64,000 nt of DNA from an uncultured Clostridia bacterium (lineage in GTDB: Bacteria; Bacillota; Clostridia; UBA1381). Made by a program: the position numbers and the translations under genes. Location: contig CAKSPW010000001.1 in assembly GCA_934486495.1 (NCBI GenBank), forward strand, positions 1 through 64,000, in the 5' to 3' direction. The notes under the pieces were generated by a model, which saw only the letters and a list, made by a program, of their open reading frames with translations, did no database searches and was not told the DNA's origin. This document shows positions 16,651 to 24,261 of this stretch, piece by piece; position 1 is the stretch's first letter; each line of letters begins with the position of its first letter.

Positions 16651-17583
16651 TTATGCGTTTTTGTATGTGACATTTCCGAACGTTTTGATGCTTTTGTCAT
16701 TTAGTATCATTACAACCGAAAATTCGCTGCCGTCAATGGTGTAGTCGGAACTTGTTATAAGAGACTCTGATTTTTTACTGCCGAGGACATAAAATGCCGT
16801 TGACAGTGCGTCTGCCAAAAATCCGTCGCTTGAAATAACCGTTACCGATGCTATATCGCTGTCGGCAGGTTTTCCTGTTTTAGGATTAATAATGTGACTA
16901 TACTTAATTCCGTTGCTTTGAAAGAATCGTTCATATCCACCCGATGTCACAACCGACTTGTCCGTCACCTCAACGTACCCCGCATATCCGTCACCGAACG
17001 GATTTTTTATGCCTATGCTCCACGGATTTCTGCCGTCTTTTGTGCCGAGTGCCACAACATTTCCGCCGAGTGATATAAGAGCATTTTTTGTGCCTTTTTC
17101 AGTAAGCATATCTCGTATCAAATCGCCTGTATACCCTTTTGCGACCGCTCCGAAATCAAGTGAAAAACCGTCGGGCAGAATTACGCCCTCGTCCGAAAGG
17201 AAAATTTTGTCGTATCCGGTTTTTTTTAAGGCTTCTGCTGTTTCTTTTTCCGTCGGTACATGAAAATTTTTATCCCAGAACCCCCATATATCGCAAAGCG
17301 GAGCAACTGTTATGTCAAACGCACCGTCGGTTTTTTCGCTTATGCGGCAGGCTCTCTTTACAATAGATATTATTTCAGCATCATTAAGATTAATGTTATC
17401 CCTTCTAAGCTTTTTGTCTTCGGCGAATACAAGCTTTTTAACCTCGCTGCAATTTTCGGCGGTATCGAGAGAAATGATTTGCATATAAGTATCCATTGCA
17501 AAAAAATCATCGCTTACATGATTTCTACCGCACGAGCATAAAAGAAATATCATCATAACAATTATTATTTTCTTCATTTGCAT
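16651..17583 (-). CDS. apbE: FAD:protein FMN transferase lipoprotein
   Basis: ApbE covalently attaches FMN to threonine residues of target flavoproteins such as RnfG/NqrC-type subunits outside the membrane. Conserved segments include FFAMDTYMQI, GAVAKGYTGDLI, ALISLGGNVVALG, SVVTSGGYERFF, SHIINPKTGKP and the late VISSDGFLADALSTAFYVLG. The N-terminus has a lipoprotein signal (IIIVMMIFLLCSCG), so it is likely anchored outside the cell membrane. The start chosen is ATG 17583, which overlaps the upstream stop as TGATG and has GGAG ten bases before it. It is coupled to a Gx-type membrane protein. No Rnf genes are in this window, so the target is unknown. Confidence 0.9.
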   Translation of the reverse strand: MQMKKIIIVMMIFLLCSCGRNHVSDDFFAMDTYMQIISLDTAENCSEVKKLVFAEDKKLRRDNINLNDAEIISIVKRACRISEKTDGAFDITVAPLCDIWGFWDKNFHVPTEKETAEALKKTGYDKIFLSDEGVILPDGFSLDFGAVAKGYTGDLIRDMLTEKGTKNALISLGGNVVALGTKDGRNPWSIGIKNPFGDGYAGYVEVTDKSVVTSGGYERFFQSNGIKYSHIINPKTGKPADSDIASVTVISSDGFLADALSTAFYVLGSKKSESLITSSDYTIDGSEFSVVMILNDKSIKTFGNVTYKNA

Positions 17584-18095
17584 CAGACTACATCTCCGAA
17601 AAGTTTTTTTATATAGCTGTTTTTGCATACAGCCGACGCACAAAATCCGATAACCGTGCTTGTGACCGCACCGATAGCGAGCATAATCGGAAAATATGCG
17701 AAAACGCTTAAGCTCTTAAGTACAAATGATGCCGAAATAAGCTGACCGGCGGAATGTGACGCCGCTCCGATTTGTGATGCGGCAATTATAAATCTTTTAT
17801 TTGAAAACCTTAAAAATGCCGCCATGGAGATTAAACAGCACAATCCGCCGCAGGCACTGTATAAAAAAGATATGCCGTTGCCGCAAAAAAACGATGACAG
17901 CACAATTCGTGCGGCAAGAATTAAAAAACTGTGGCGAAAGTCCCAAAGAACGAGCGTTATAAGCGTTACAATATTTGCAATTCCTATTTTAACACACGGC
18001 ACCGGTATCGGCGGAAGAAATTGATTTTCTATTATATATACCGTAAGCGCAATTGCCGTAAACAATGCGCAAAGCGTTATTGCCTTTATTTTCAT
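17583..18095 (-). CDS. Gx transporter / heptaprenyl-diphosphate-synthase-I family membrane protein
   Basis: A 170-residue hydrophobic protein with about five transmembrane segments. The N-terminal pattern (ALFTAIALTVYIIENQFLPP, then IPVPCVKIGIANIVTL) is typical of the family annotated as 'Gx transporter' or 'heptaprenyl diphosphate synthase component I'. It resembles ECF S-components in layout. A polyprenyl synthase role is doubtful for this family. The coupling to apbE (1-base overlap) suggests a flavin- or electron-transfer-related membrane role, as seen in other clostridia where this pair is recurrent; this is inference. Confidence 0.75.
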   Translation of the reverse strand: MKIKAITLCALFTAIALTVYIIENQFLPPIPVPCVKIGIANIVTLITLVLWDFRHSFLILAARIVLSSFFCGNGISFLYSACGGLCCLISMAAFLRFSNKRFIIAASQIGAASHSAGQLISASFVLKSLSVFAYFPIMLAIGAVTSTVIGFCASAVCKNSYIKKLFGDVV

Positions 18096-18221
18096 TTAAA
18101 TCACCTAAGTTTATTATAGCATATTATTATAGATTTAGCAAGATAATATTATTATACAACCAAAAAACTATTTATCTTTAATTTATTTATGGATAAATTG
18201 CATAAAATAAAAAAATCGGTG

Positions 18222-18250
18222 TTGACAATTTGATTATATAATGATATTAT
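18222..18250 (+). promoter_or_regulatory. Sigma-A promoter of the metal-ATPase gene
   Basis: Consensus TTGACA (18222-18227) and TATTAT (18245-18250) have a 17-bp spacer. Confidence 0.75.
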
Positions 18251-18261
18251 ATTAACAGAAC

Positions 18262-18281
18262 ATATGAGCAAGTGTTCATAT
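18262..18281 (+). promoter_or_regulatory. ArsR/SmtB (CadC-like) operator
   Basis: The inverted repeat ATATGAGCA-AG-TGTTCATAT has a single mismatch between arms. It matches the 9-2-9 operators of CadC/SmtB/ArsR metal sensors (ATATGAACAnnTGTTCATAT). It sits just downstream of the predicted transcription start, where bound repressor would block polymerase and metal would release it. No ArsR-family gene is present nearby. Confidence 0.75.
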
Positions 18282-18305
18282 ATGAAAATGTAGGCGGTGA
18301 ATTAT

Positions 18306-20366
18306 ATGAAAACAAAGGTTTATAACTTAAAAAATCTTGACTGTGCCGGCTGTGCGGCGAAGATGGAAGAAAAAATAAATGCGCTTGAGGGTGTCGAATC
18401 GGCATCAATTGTGTTTGCGTCAAAAAAACTGTATATTACGGCAGAAAATCCCGAAAAGCTTGTCGACGAAATTAATGCGGCTTGCGACAGCGTTGACAGC
18501 GGTGCCGGAATAGACGACGAAAACTCGCATGAGGATGACGATATTAAAAAAGATGTAAAAAAGCTTATTATAGGTGCGGTTGTTTTCGCTTTTGCCGAAA
18601 TTGCCGAGCATACATTACAAATCGGCGCCGTATCGTTTGCGCTTTATATAATATCATATTTAATACTTGGATTTGACGTACTTATGTCGGCTGGAAAAAA
18701 CATATTAAAGGGTACGGTGTTTGATGAAAACTTTCTTATGAGTATTGCCACAATCGGTGCGTTTGTTATTGGTCAGTTTGCCGAGGGTGTCGGTGTAATG
18801 CTCTTTTTCGGAATAGGTGAGCTTGCGGAGCATATTGCGGTCAAAAGAAGCAGAAGCGCTGTAAGCAATGCGATTGATATGCGTCCCGAAACTGTAACGC
18901 TTTCCGACGGTGACAGAGAAATACCGGCAGAGCTTTGCAAAGTCGGAGAAACAATAATTGTAAGACCGGGCGACAGAATACCGCTTGACGGAACAATTGT
19001 CGAGGGTGAGAGCAAAGTAGATACATCAAGCGTAACGGGTGAGAGCGTGCCTGTCGGCGTTCATTCGGGCGACAGCGTTATTTCGGGCTGTGTAAATATG
19101 TCGGGAACGCTGAAAATAAAAGTTGACAAAGCACTTGATGAGTCAATGGTTTCAAAAATCCTTTCACTCGTAGAGGATGCCGCCGCATCAAAACCGAAAA
19201 TAGACAGCTTTATAACAAGCTTTGCAAAGGTTTATACACCGATTGTTGTGTCAATTGCCGCATTTGTTGCGATTGTGATGCCGTTTGTTCTCGGCGGTGG
19301 ATTTGAAAAATGGATATATACTGCACTTACTTTTCTTGTAATCAGCTGCCCGTGCGCGCTTGTTTTGAGCGTACCGCTTGCGTTTTTCTGCGGAATTGGC
19401 GCAGGGTCGAAAAACGGCATATTGCTCAAGGGCGGAGTTGTTTTGGAGGCGGCGGCAGACGTTAAAAACGTAGTTTTTGATAAAACAGGGACTTTGACAA
19501 CGGGAACTTTTTCGGTAAACAAGGTTCATACGTTTTCGGATAAAAGCGAGGACGATATTATTTCTCTTATGGCAGCTTGCGAGAAATACTCAACTCATCC
19601 GATAGCACAAAGCATTGTAAGTTATGCAAAAGAGCATGATATAGCTTACGGTACGGCTGATAATACAAGGGAGCTTGCAGGTCTCGGAATATGCGGTGAG
19701 ATTGACGGTACGGAGGTTCTTCTCGGAGGAGAGCGCATAATGGAGCATTTCGGTGTTGATACCTCCGGTATAAAGGATAAATATACCGTGCTTATTTCAT
19801 ATGGCGGAGAGCTTATCGGCGGTGCGGTAATATCCGATACGATAAAACCCGATTCAAAATCTGCCGTTGACAGACTCCATAAAATGGGTAAAAGAGTATA
19901 TATGCTTACGGGGGATTCACCCGATAATGCCGAAAGCGTAGCAAGCTGCTTGTCGCTTGACGGATTTTATGCCGGGCTGCTGCCTGACGGAAAGCTTGAG
20001 CATTTGCGGAAAATAAGGGAAAACGGAAGTGTGATGTTTGTCGGCGACGGAATTAACGACGCACCTGTGCTTGCGGCGGCGGATGTCGGTGCGGCAATGA
20101 GCAGCGGCGCAGATGCAGCGGCGGAGGCGGCAGATATAGTGCTTATGAAGTCAAGTGCAACCTCGGCTGCGGATGCGATTTCTCTCGGCAGAAAAACAGT
20201 CGCAATCTCAAAACAGAACGTTGTGTTTGCGCTTCTTGTAAAAGTAATTATAATGGTACTCGGTATAAGCGGCATTTATTCAAATATGTGGCTTGCCGTT
20301 GCGGCAGATACCGGTGTGGCACTGATTTGCATACTAAACTCGGTAAGAATAATGCTTTCAAAATAA
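18306..20366 (+). CDS. P1B-type heavy-metal exporting ATPase (Zn/Cd/Pb/Co type)
   Basis: An N-terminal heavy-metal-binding domain (LDCAGCAAKM) is followed by membrane segments and the actuator domain (DTSSVTGESVPV). The intramembrane metal motif SCPCALVLSVP comes next, then the phosphorylated Asp392 in DKTGTLT, then HPIA in the nucleotide domain and GDGINDAP. The CPC motif followed by a divalent-type C-terminus suggests export of Zn2+/Cd2+/Pb2+ rather than Cu+. The length of 686 aa is typical of CadA/ZntA. ATG 18306 has a GGCGG site about nine bases upstream; an in-frame GTG at 18297 is less likely. The CadC-like operator upstream supports metal-inducible expression. Confidence 0.92.
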   Translation: MKTKVYNLKNLDCAGCAAKMEEKINALEGVESASIVFASKKLYITAENPEKLVDEINAACDSVDSGAGIDDENSHEDDDIKKDVKKLIIGAVVFAFAEIAEHTLQIGAVSFALYIISYLILGFDVLMSAGKNILKGTVFDENFLMSIATIGAFVIGQFAEGVGVMLFFGIGELAEHIAVKRSRSAVSNAIDMRPETVTLSDGDREIPAELCKVGETIIVRPGDRIPLDGTIVEGESKVDTSSVTGESVPVGVHSGDSVISGCVNMSGTLKIKVDKALDESMVSKILSLVEDAAASKPKIDSFITSFAKVYTPIVVSIAAFVAIVMPFVLGGGFEKWIYTALTFLVISCPCALVLSVPLAFFCGIGAGSKNGILLKGGVVLEAAADVKNVVFDKTGTLTTGTFSVNKVHTFSDKSEDDIISLMAACEKYSTHPIAQSIVSYAKEHDIAYGTADNTRELAGLGICGEIDGTEVLLGGERIMEHFGVDTSGIKDKYTVLISYGGELIGGAVISDTIKPDSKSAVDRLHKMGKRVYMLTGDSPDNAESVASCLSLDGFYAGLLPDGKLEHLRKIRENGSVMFVGDGINDAPVLAAADVGAAMSSGADAAAEAADIVLMKSSATSAADAISLGRKTVAISKQNVVFALLVKVIIMVLGISGIYSNMWLAVAADTGVALICILNSVRIMLSK

Positions 20367-20394
20367 ATAATAATGCTGTTTTTTAATCAATCAT

Positions 20395-20440
20395 AAAAGC
20401 CTGTAATTTGTAATCCGGTTGCAGGCTTTTGTGTTTTTTT
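20395..20440 (+). terminator. Terminator of the metal-ATPase gene
   Basis: A 12-bp stem (AAAAGCCTGTAA at 20395-20406 with TTGCAGGCTTTT at 20419-20430) is followed by a T-rich stretch. Confidence 0.75.
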
Positions 20441-20509
20441 ATTTGACGGAAAAGTACTTTTTAATATATTAAGAAAACATTATTTTTATGTTACAAGAAA
20501 ATGCGCATA

Positions 20510-20525
20510 CCCCTATATATAGTGT
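20510..20525 (+). promoter_or_regulatory. NrdR-box-like site upstream of nrdD
   Basis: CCCCTATATATAGTGT agrees with the NrdR box (ACACwATATATwGTGT) at 14 of 16 positions. It lies about 50 bp before the -35 element. A weaker similar stretch, ACACCTATATGTTGT, lies at 20551-20565. NrdR represses ribonucleotide reductase genes when dATP is plentiful. The rest of the 20441-20701 gap is A/T-rich. Confidence 0.6.
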
Positions 20526-20575
20526 GTTTTTAGTGAAATATTTAAAAAACACACCTATATGTTGTAATTTAGGTA

Positions 20576-20603
20576 TTGACAAATTTTTTTTTTGTGATAT
20601 AAT
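20576..20603 (+). promoter_or_regulatory. Sigma-A promoter of nrdDG
   Basis: TTGACA (20576-20581) and TATAAT (20598-20603) have a 16-bp spacer. The 5' leader to ATG 20702 is about 90 nt. Confidence 0.75.
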
Positions 20604-20701
20604 TAAATACGTCACCGGCGATAATTTCGGATTTTAGATCGCCTTTATATTATCAGTTTACTTTTGTTTGATCAGCGCATATTGCGCAGGAGGGGTTCGA
20701 G

Positions 20702-22879
20702 ATGAAAATAATTAAAAGAAGCGGAATAGAAGAAATATTCGACCCGATAAAGATTGTGGGAGCTGTTTCGAGAGCAAACGATTCTGTTGTACCGAGTGAG
20801 AGAATGACACCGATACAAATTAAGAGAATTGCAGAGGATGTTGAAAGTGCGGCGGCAAATATCAACAGATCACTGAGCGTTGAGGAAATACAGGATATGG
20901 TCGAGGACCAGATAATGAATCAGCGTGCGTTTGAGGTTGCGCGCAGATACATTACATACAGATACAACCGTGCGCTTGTACGTAAGTCAAATACGACTGA
21001 TGAGCAGATTTTGAGTCTTATTGAATGCAATAACGAAGAGGTAAAGCAGGAAAACTCAAATAAAAATCCGACTGTGAACAGCGTTCAGCGTGACTATATG
21101 GCAGGCGAGGTCAGCAAGGATATTACAAAGCGTGTTTTGCTTCCGGCGGATATTGTGGAGGCGCATGAGCAGGGCATTATTCATTTCCATGATGCGGATT
21201 ACTTTGCACAGCATATGCACAATTGCGACCTTGTAAATCTTGAGGATATGCTTCAAAACGGAACGGTTATCAGCGGCACACTCATAGAAAAACCGCACAG
21301 CTTTTCAACGGCATGTAATATTTCAACACAGATTATTGCACAGGTTGCATCGTGCCAGTACGGCGGTCAGAGCATAAGCCTTACACATCTTGCACCGTTT
21401 GTAGACGTAAGCCGTAAGAAGATAAGAGGTCAGGTTATAGAGGAGATGAAGCTCATCGGCGAGCCGGCTGATGATAAAAAAATTGACGAAATAACCGAAA
21501 AACGTCTCAGAAACGAGATTAAAAACGGCGTTCAGATGATTCAGTATCAGGTTGTAACGCTTATGACAACTAACGGACAAGCACCGTTTGTAACGGTATT
21601 TATGTATCTCGGAGAAGCAAAATCCGAGCAGGAGAAGCATGACCTTGCGCTTATTATAGAGGAAACTCTTAAACAGCGTTATAAGGGAGTAAAAAACGAA
21701 AAGGGTGTATGGATTACACCGGCATTTCCGAAGCTTATTTACGTGCTTGAGGAGGATAATATTACACCCGACAGCAAGTATTACTATCTTACAAAGCTTG
21801 CCGCAAAATGTACAGCTAAGAGAATGGTTCCCGATTATATTTCGGAGAAAATTATGCTGAAGTCGAAGATTGACAAAAATGGCGAGGGTCATTGCTATAC
21901 GTGTATGGGATGCAGGAGCTTCCTTACACCGTTTATCGACGAGGACGGTAATCCGAAATACTACGGTAGATTTAATCAAGGTGTCGTAACCGTAAATCTC
22001 GTTGATATAGGACTTTCAGCCGATAAGGATATGGAAAAGTTTTGGGAGATTTTCGATTCACGTATGGAGCTTTGCCATCGTGCGTTACAGTGTCGTCATG
22101 AAAGACTTACGGGGACGTATTCAGATGCCGCTCCCATTCTTTGGCAGTACGGTGCGCTTGCACGTCTTAAAAAGGGCGAGAAGATAGATAAGTATCTCCA
22201 CGGCGGATATTCGACAATTTCGCTCGGATATGCGGGACTTTGGGAATGCGTTTACAGTCTTATCGGTAAAAAGCTTACAGAGCCGGAAGGTGAGGCTCTC
22301 GGCCTTGAAATTATGGAAAAACTCAACGAGTATACGGCTAAGTGGAAAGCGGCTGAAAATATAGACTATTCGCTTTACGGAACTCCGCTTGAGAGCACAA
22401 CGTATAAATTCGCAAAATGTCTGCAAAAGCGTTTCGGAATCGTTAAGGGCGTTACGGACAGAAACTACATTACAAACAGCTATCATGTTCATGTAACCGA
22501 GGATATAGACGCGTTTGATAAGCTTGCGCTTGAATCGAAATTCCAGGCGCTTTCACCGGGCGGTGCAATTTCGTATGTAGAAGTACCGAATATGCAGAAT
22601 AATCTTGACGCTGTACTTTCGGTAATGAGATTTATTTATGACCATATTATGTATGCCGAGCTTAACACAAAGAGTGATTTTTGTCAGGTATGCGGTTATG
22701 ACGGCGAGATAGAAATTCGTGAGGACGGCGACGGAAAGCTTGTTTGGGAATGTCCAAACTGCGGAAACCGTGACCAGAATATGCTCAACGTTGCAAGACG
22801 TACCTGCGGATATATCGGCACACAGTTTTGGAATCAGGGAAGAACACAGGAAATAAAAGAGAGGGTTCTTCATTTATAA
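20702..22879 (+). CDS. nrdD: Anaerobic (class III) ribonucleoside-triphosphate reductase
   Basis: This glycyl-radical enzyme makes dNTPs from NTPs without oxygen. It has an N-terminal ATP-cone allosteric domain (KIIKRSGIEEIFDPIKIVGA), the large barrel with substrate-site segments (HFHDADYFAQHMHNCDLVNL), a C-terminal zinc site (CQVCGYDG and CPNCGN), and the glycyl radical loop RRTCGYIGTQ near the end. The length of 725 aa is standard. AGGAGGGG stands just before the ATG. It forms an operon with nrdG, separated by a 93-bp gap holding a stable hairpin. The upstream NrdR-like box suggests dATP-responsive control. Confidence 0.96.
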   Translation: MKIIKRSGIEEIFDPIKIVGAVSRANDSVVPSERMTPIQIKRIAEDVESAAANINRSLSVEEIQDMVEDQIMNQRAFEVARRYITYRYNRALVRKSNTTDEQILSLIECNNEEVKQENSNKNPTVNSVQRDYMAGEVSKDITKRVLLPADIVEAHEQGIIHFHDADYFAQHMHNCDLVNLEDMLQNGTVISGTLIEKPHSFSTACNISTQIIAQVASCQYGGQSISLTHLAPFVDVSRKKIRGQVIEEMKLIGEPADDKKIDEITEKRLRNEIKNGVQMIQYQVVTLMTTNGQAPFVTVFMYLGEAKSEQEKHDLALIIEETLKQRYKGVKNEKGVWITPAFPKLIYVLEEDNITPDSKYYYLTKLAAKCTAKRMVPDYISEKIMLKSKIDKNGEGHCYTCMGCRSFLTPFIDEDGNPKYYGRFNQGVVTVNLVDIGLSADKDMEKFWEIFDSRMELCHRALQCRHERLTGTYSDAAPILWQYGALARLKKGEKIDKYLHGGYSTISLGYAGLWECVYSLIGKKLTEPEGEALGLEIMEKLNEYTAKWKAAENIDYSLYGTPLESTTYKFAKCLQKRFGIVKGVTDRNYITNSYHVHVTEDIDAFDKLALESKFQALSPGGAISYVEVPNMQNNLDAVLSVMRFIYDHIMYAELNTKSDFCQVCGYDGEIEIREDGDGKLVWECPNCGNRDQNMLNVARRTCGYIGTQFWNQGRTQEIKERVLHL

Positions 22880-22889
22880 GATTAGTCGG

Positions 22890-22914
22890 GGCGGTTGCGG
22901 TTAAAGCAACCGCC
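22890..22914 (+). other. Intercistronic hairpin between nrdD and nrdG
   Basis: A perfect 9-bp stem (GGCGGTTGC with GCAACCGCC) has a 7-nt loop and no T-run. It probably shields the nrdD mRNA 3' end or limits read-through, so that less activase than reductase is made. Confidence 0.55.
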
Positions 22915-22972
22915 TATGTATGTTCATGCCCAAGTCCTCAAATATAAATTCAGCACGAAAGGCGAGAGAAAA

Positions 22973-23527
22973 TTGAATTATGCGGTAATCAAAAAAAATG
23001 ATATAGCAGATGGACCGGGGGTCCGTGTTTCACTGTTTGTGAGCGGTTGCAGACATCGTTGTAAAAATTGTTTTAACAGTCAGGCATGGGACTTTTCATA
23101 TGGCGAGAAATACACAGAAAAGACACAAAACGAAATTTTAAAGGCACTTTCTCCCGATTATGTCGAAGGGCTTTCTCTTCTCGGCGGCGAGCCGTTTGAA
23201 AGAGAAAATGCCGCTGTGCTTTCGGAGCTTGCTCTGATTTTTAAGAGGGAATTTCCTAATAAAACAATTTGGGCATACAGTGGATTTCTTTTTGAGGATT
23301 TAATATCGGGTGCGCAGGGTGATGACGCAAAGCGCTTGCTTGAGACTGTCGATGTACTTGTTGACGGGAAATTTATTGAAGAGCTTAAAAGTGAAGCATT
23401 GCTGTTCAGAGGCTCGTCAAATCAGAGAATAATAGATGTTCAAAAGTCGGTAGAAAGCGGCAGCCCTATGATTCTTGAAGGAAAATGGGAGCGCACCATG
23501 GGAAGCGGAGATATATATGAATTCTGA
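22973..23527 (+). CDS. nrdG: Anaerobic ribonucleotide reductase activating protein
   Basis: This radical-SAM activase generates the glycyl radical on NrdD. The [4Fe-4S] motif CRHRCKNCFN sits about 30 residues from the start, after ADGPGVRVSLFVSGC. The SAM-contact segment LSLLGGEPFE and the late VDVLVDGKFIEELK are family hallmarks. The start is a TTG at 22973, giving MNYAVIKKNDIADGPG, with GAAAGGCGAG upstream; no better ATG exists in frame. The product is 184 residues. Confidence 0.93.
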   Translation: MNYAVIKKNDIADGPGVRVSLFVSGCRHRCKNCFNSQAWDFSYGEKYTEKTQNEILKALSPDYVEGLSLLGGEPFERENAAVLSELALIFKREFPNKTIWAYSGFLFEDLISGAQGDDAKRLLETVDVLVDGKFIEELKSEALLFRGSSNQRIIDVQKSVESGSPMILEGKWERTMGSGDIYEF

Positions 23528-23629
23528 AAATATATCTTGATTATAAAGGCTTACGAAGCCTGTCGGAAATAAGATGAAGCCGTCATTTCTGCGGAATTGA
23601 ATCGGTGAGGCAAAACTCTGTAAATAAGC

Positions 23630-23672
23630 CGACCCCCAAGAGTCAGATTTTAAGTCTGACGCTTGGGGGTCG
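23630..23672. terminator. Strong hairpin terminator between nrdG and iorB
   Basis: A long stem (CGACCCCCAAG at 23630-23640 with CTTGGGGGTCG at 23662-23672, plus an inner GTCAGA/TCTGAC part after one mismatch) separates two converging genes. The T-rich tails on both sides are short. Confidence 0.7.
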
Positions 23673-23695
23673 TTTATTATCATTTTGGACGTATT

Positions 23696-24256
23696 TTAGA
23701 GATTATATCCCATGTCAAATGCCTTTAAGTTAAGGTCGATAAACTTTTCAGGCACGGTAGCTTTAAGCGCCTCAACCCATTTTTCATAAGAAACATCTGT
23801 TGATTTTGCAAGAACACCGATAAGAACGACGTTTACAGCCTTTATGTTTCCTGCATTTTGCGCAATATCAAGCGCATCGAGTGCGGTGAGCGAGCAAGCC
23901 TTTGAAAGCTTTTCCTCAAGATTTTCAGGATATTTTGCGGCTCCCGTTATAACAGGCATAGGGTTGATTGACTGAGTATTTACAATCATTTTTCCGCCTT
24001 TTTTGAGATAAGGAAGCGCTCTGTAAGCCTCAAGCAATTCAAATGCAAGAATTATGTCGGCTTCACCCTTCCCGATAATAGGCGAATAAACCTTTTCACC
24101 GTATTTAACATATGTAACAACGCTGCCTCCACGCTGGCTCATTCCGTGAACCTCGGAAACTTTAACGTCATAACCTTCATTTATTGCCACACAGCCGAGA
24201 ATTCTGCTCGCTAAAAGCGTTCCCTGACCGCCGACACCAACAATCATTATATTCAT
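23696..24256 (-). CDS. iorB: Indolepyruvate:ferredoxin oxidoreductase, beta subunit
   Basis: This is the gamma-type domain subunit of the archaeal/clostridial IOR complex. The N-terminal nucleotide-like motif IMIVGVGGQGTLLASRILG, then SEVHGMSQRGGSVVTYVKYG and GEADIILAFELLEAYRALPYL, are characteristic. The length of 186 aa is normal. With IorA it oxidatively decarboxylates aryl pyruvates (from Trp, Phe, Tyr transamination) to aryl-acetyl-CoA, reducing ferredoxin; the reverse reaction is also possible. It starts 5 bp after the iorA stop, and its GGAGG site lies inside the iorA end. Confidence 0.93.
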   Translation of the reverse strand: MNIMIVGVGGQGTLLASRILGCVAINEGYDVKVSEVHGMSQRGGSVVTYVKYGEKVYSPIIGKGEADIILAFELLEAYRALPYLKKGGKMIVNTQSINPMPVITGAAKYPENLEEKLSKACSLTALDALDIAQNAGNIKAVNVVLIGVLAKSTDVSYEKWVEALKATVPEKFIDLNLKAFDMGYNL

Positions 24257-24261
24257 TTAAA

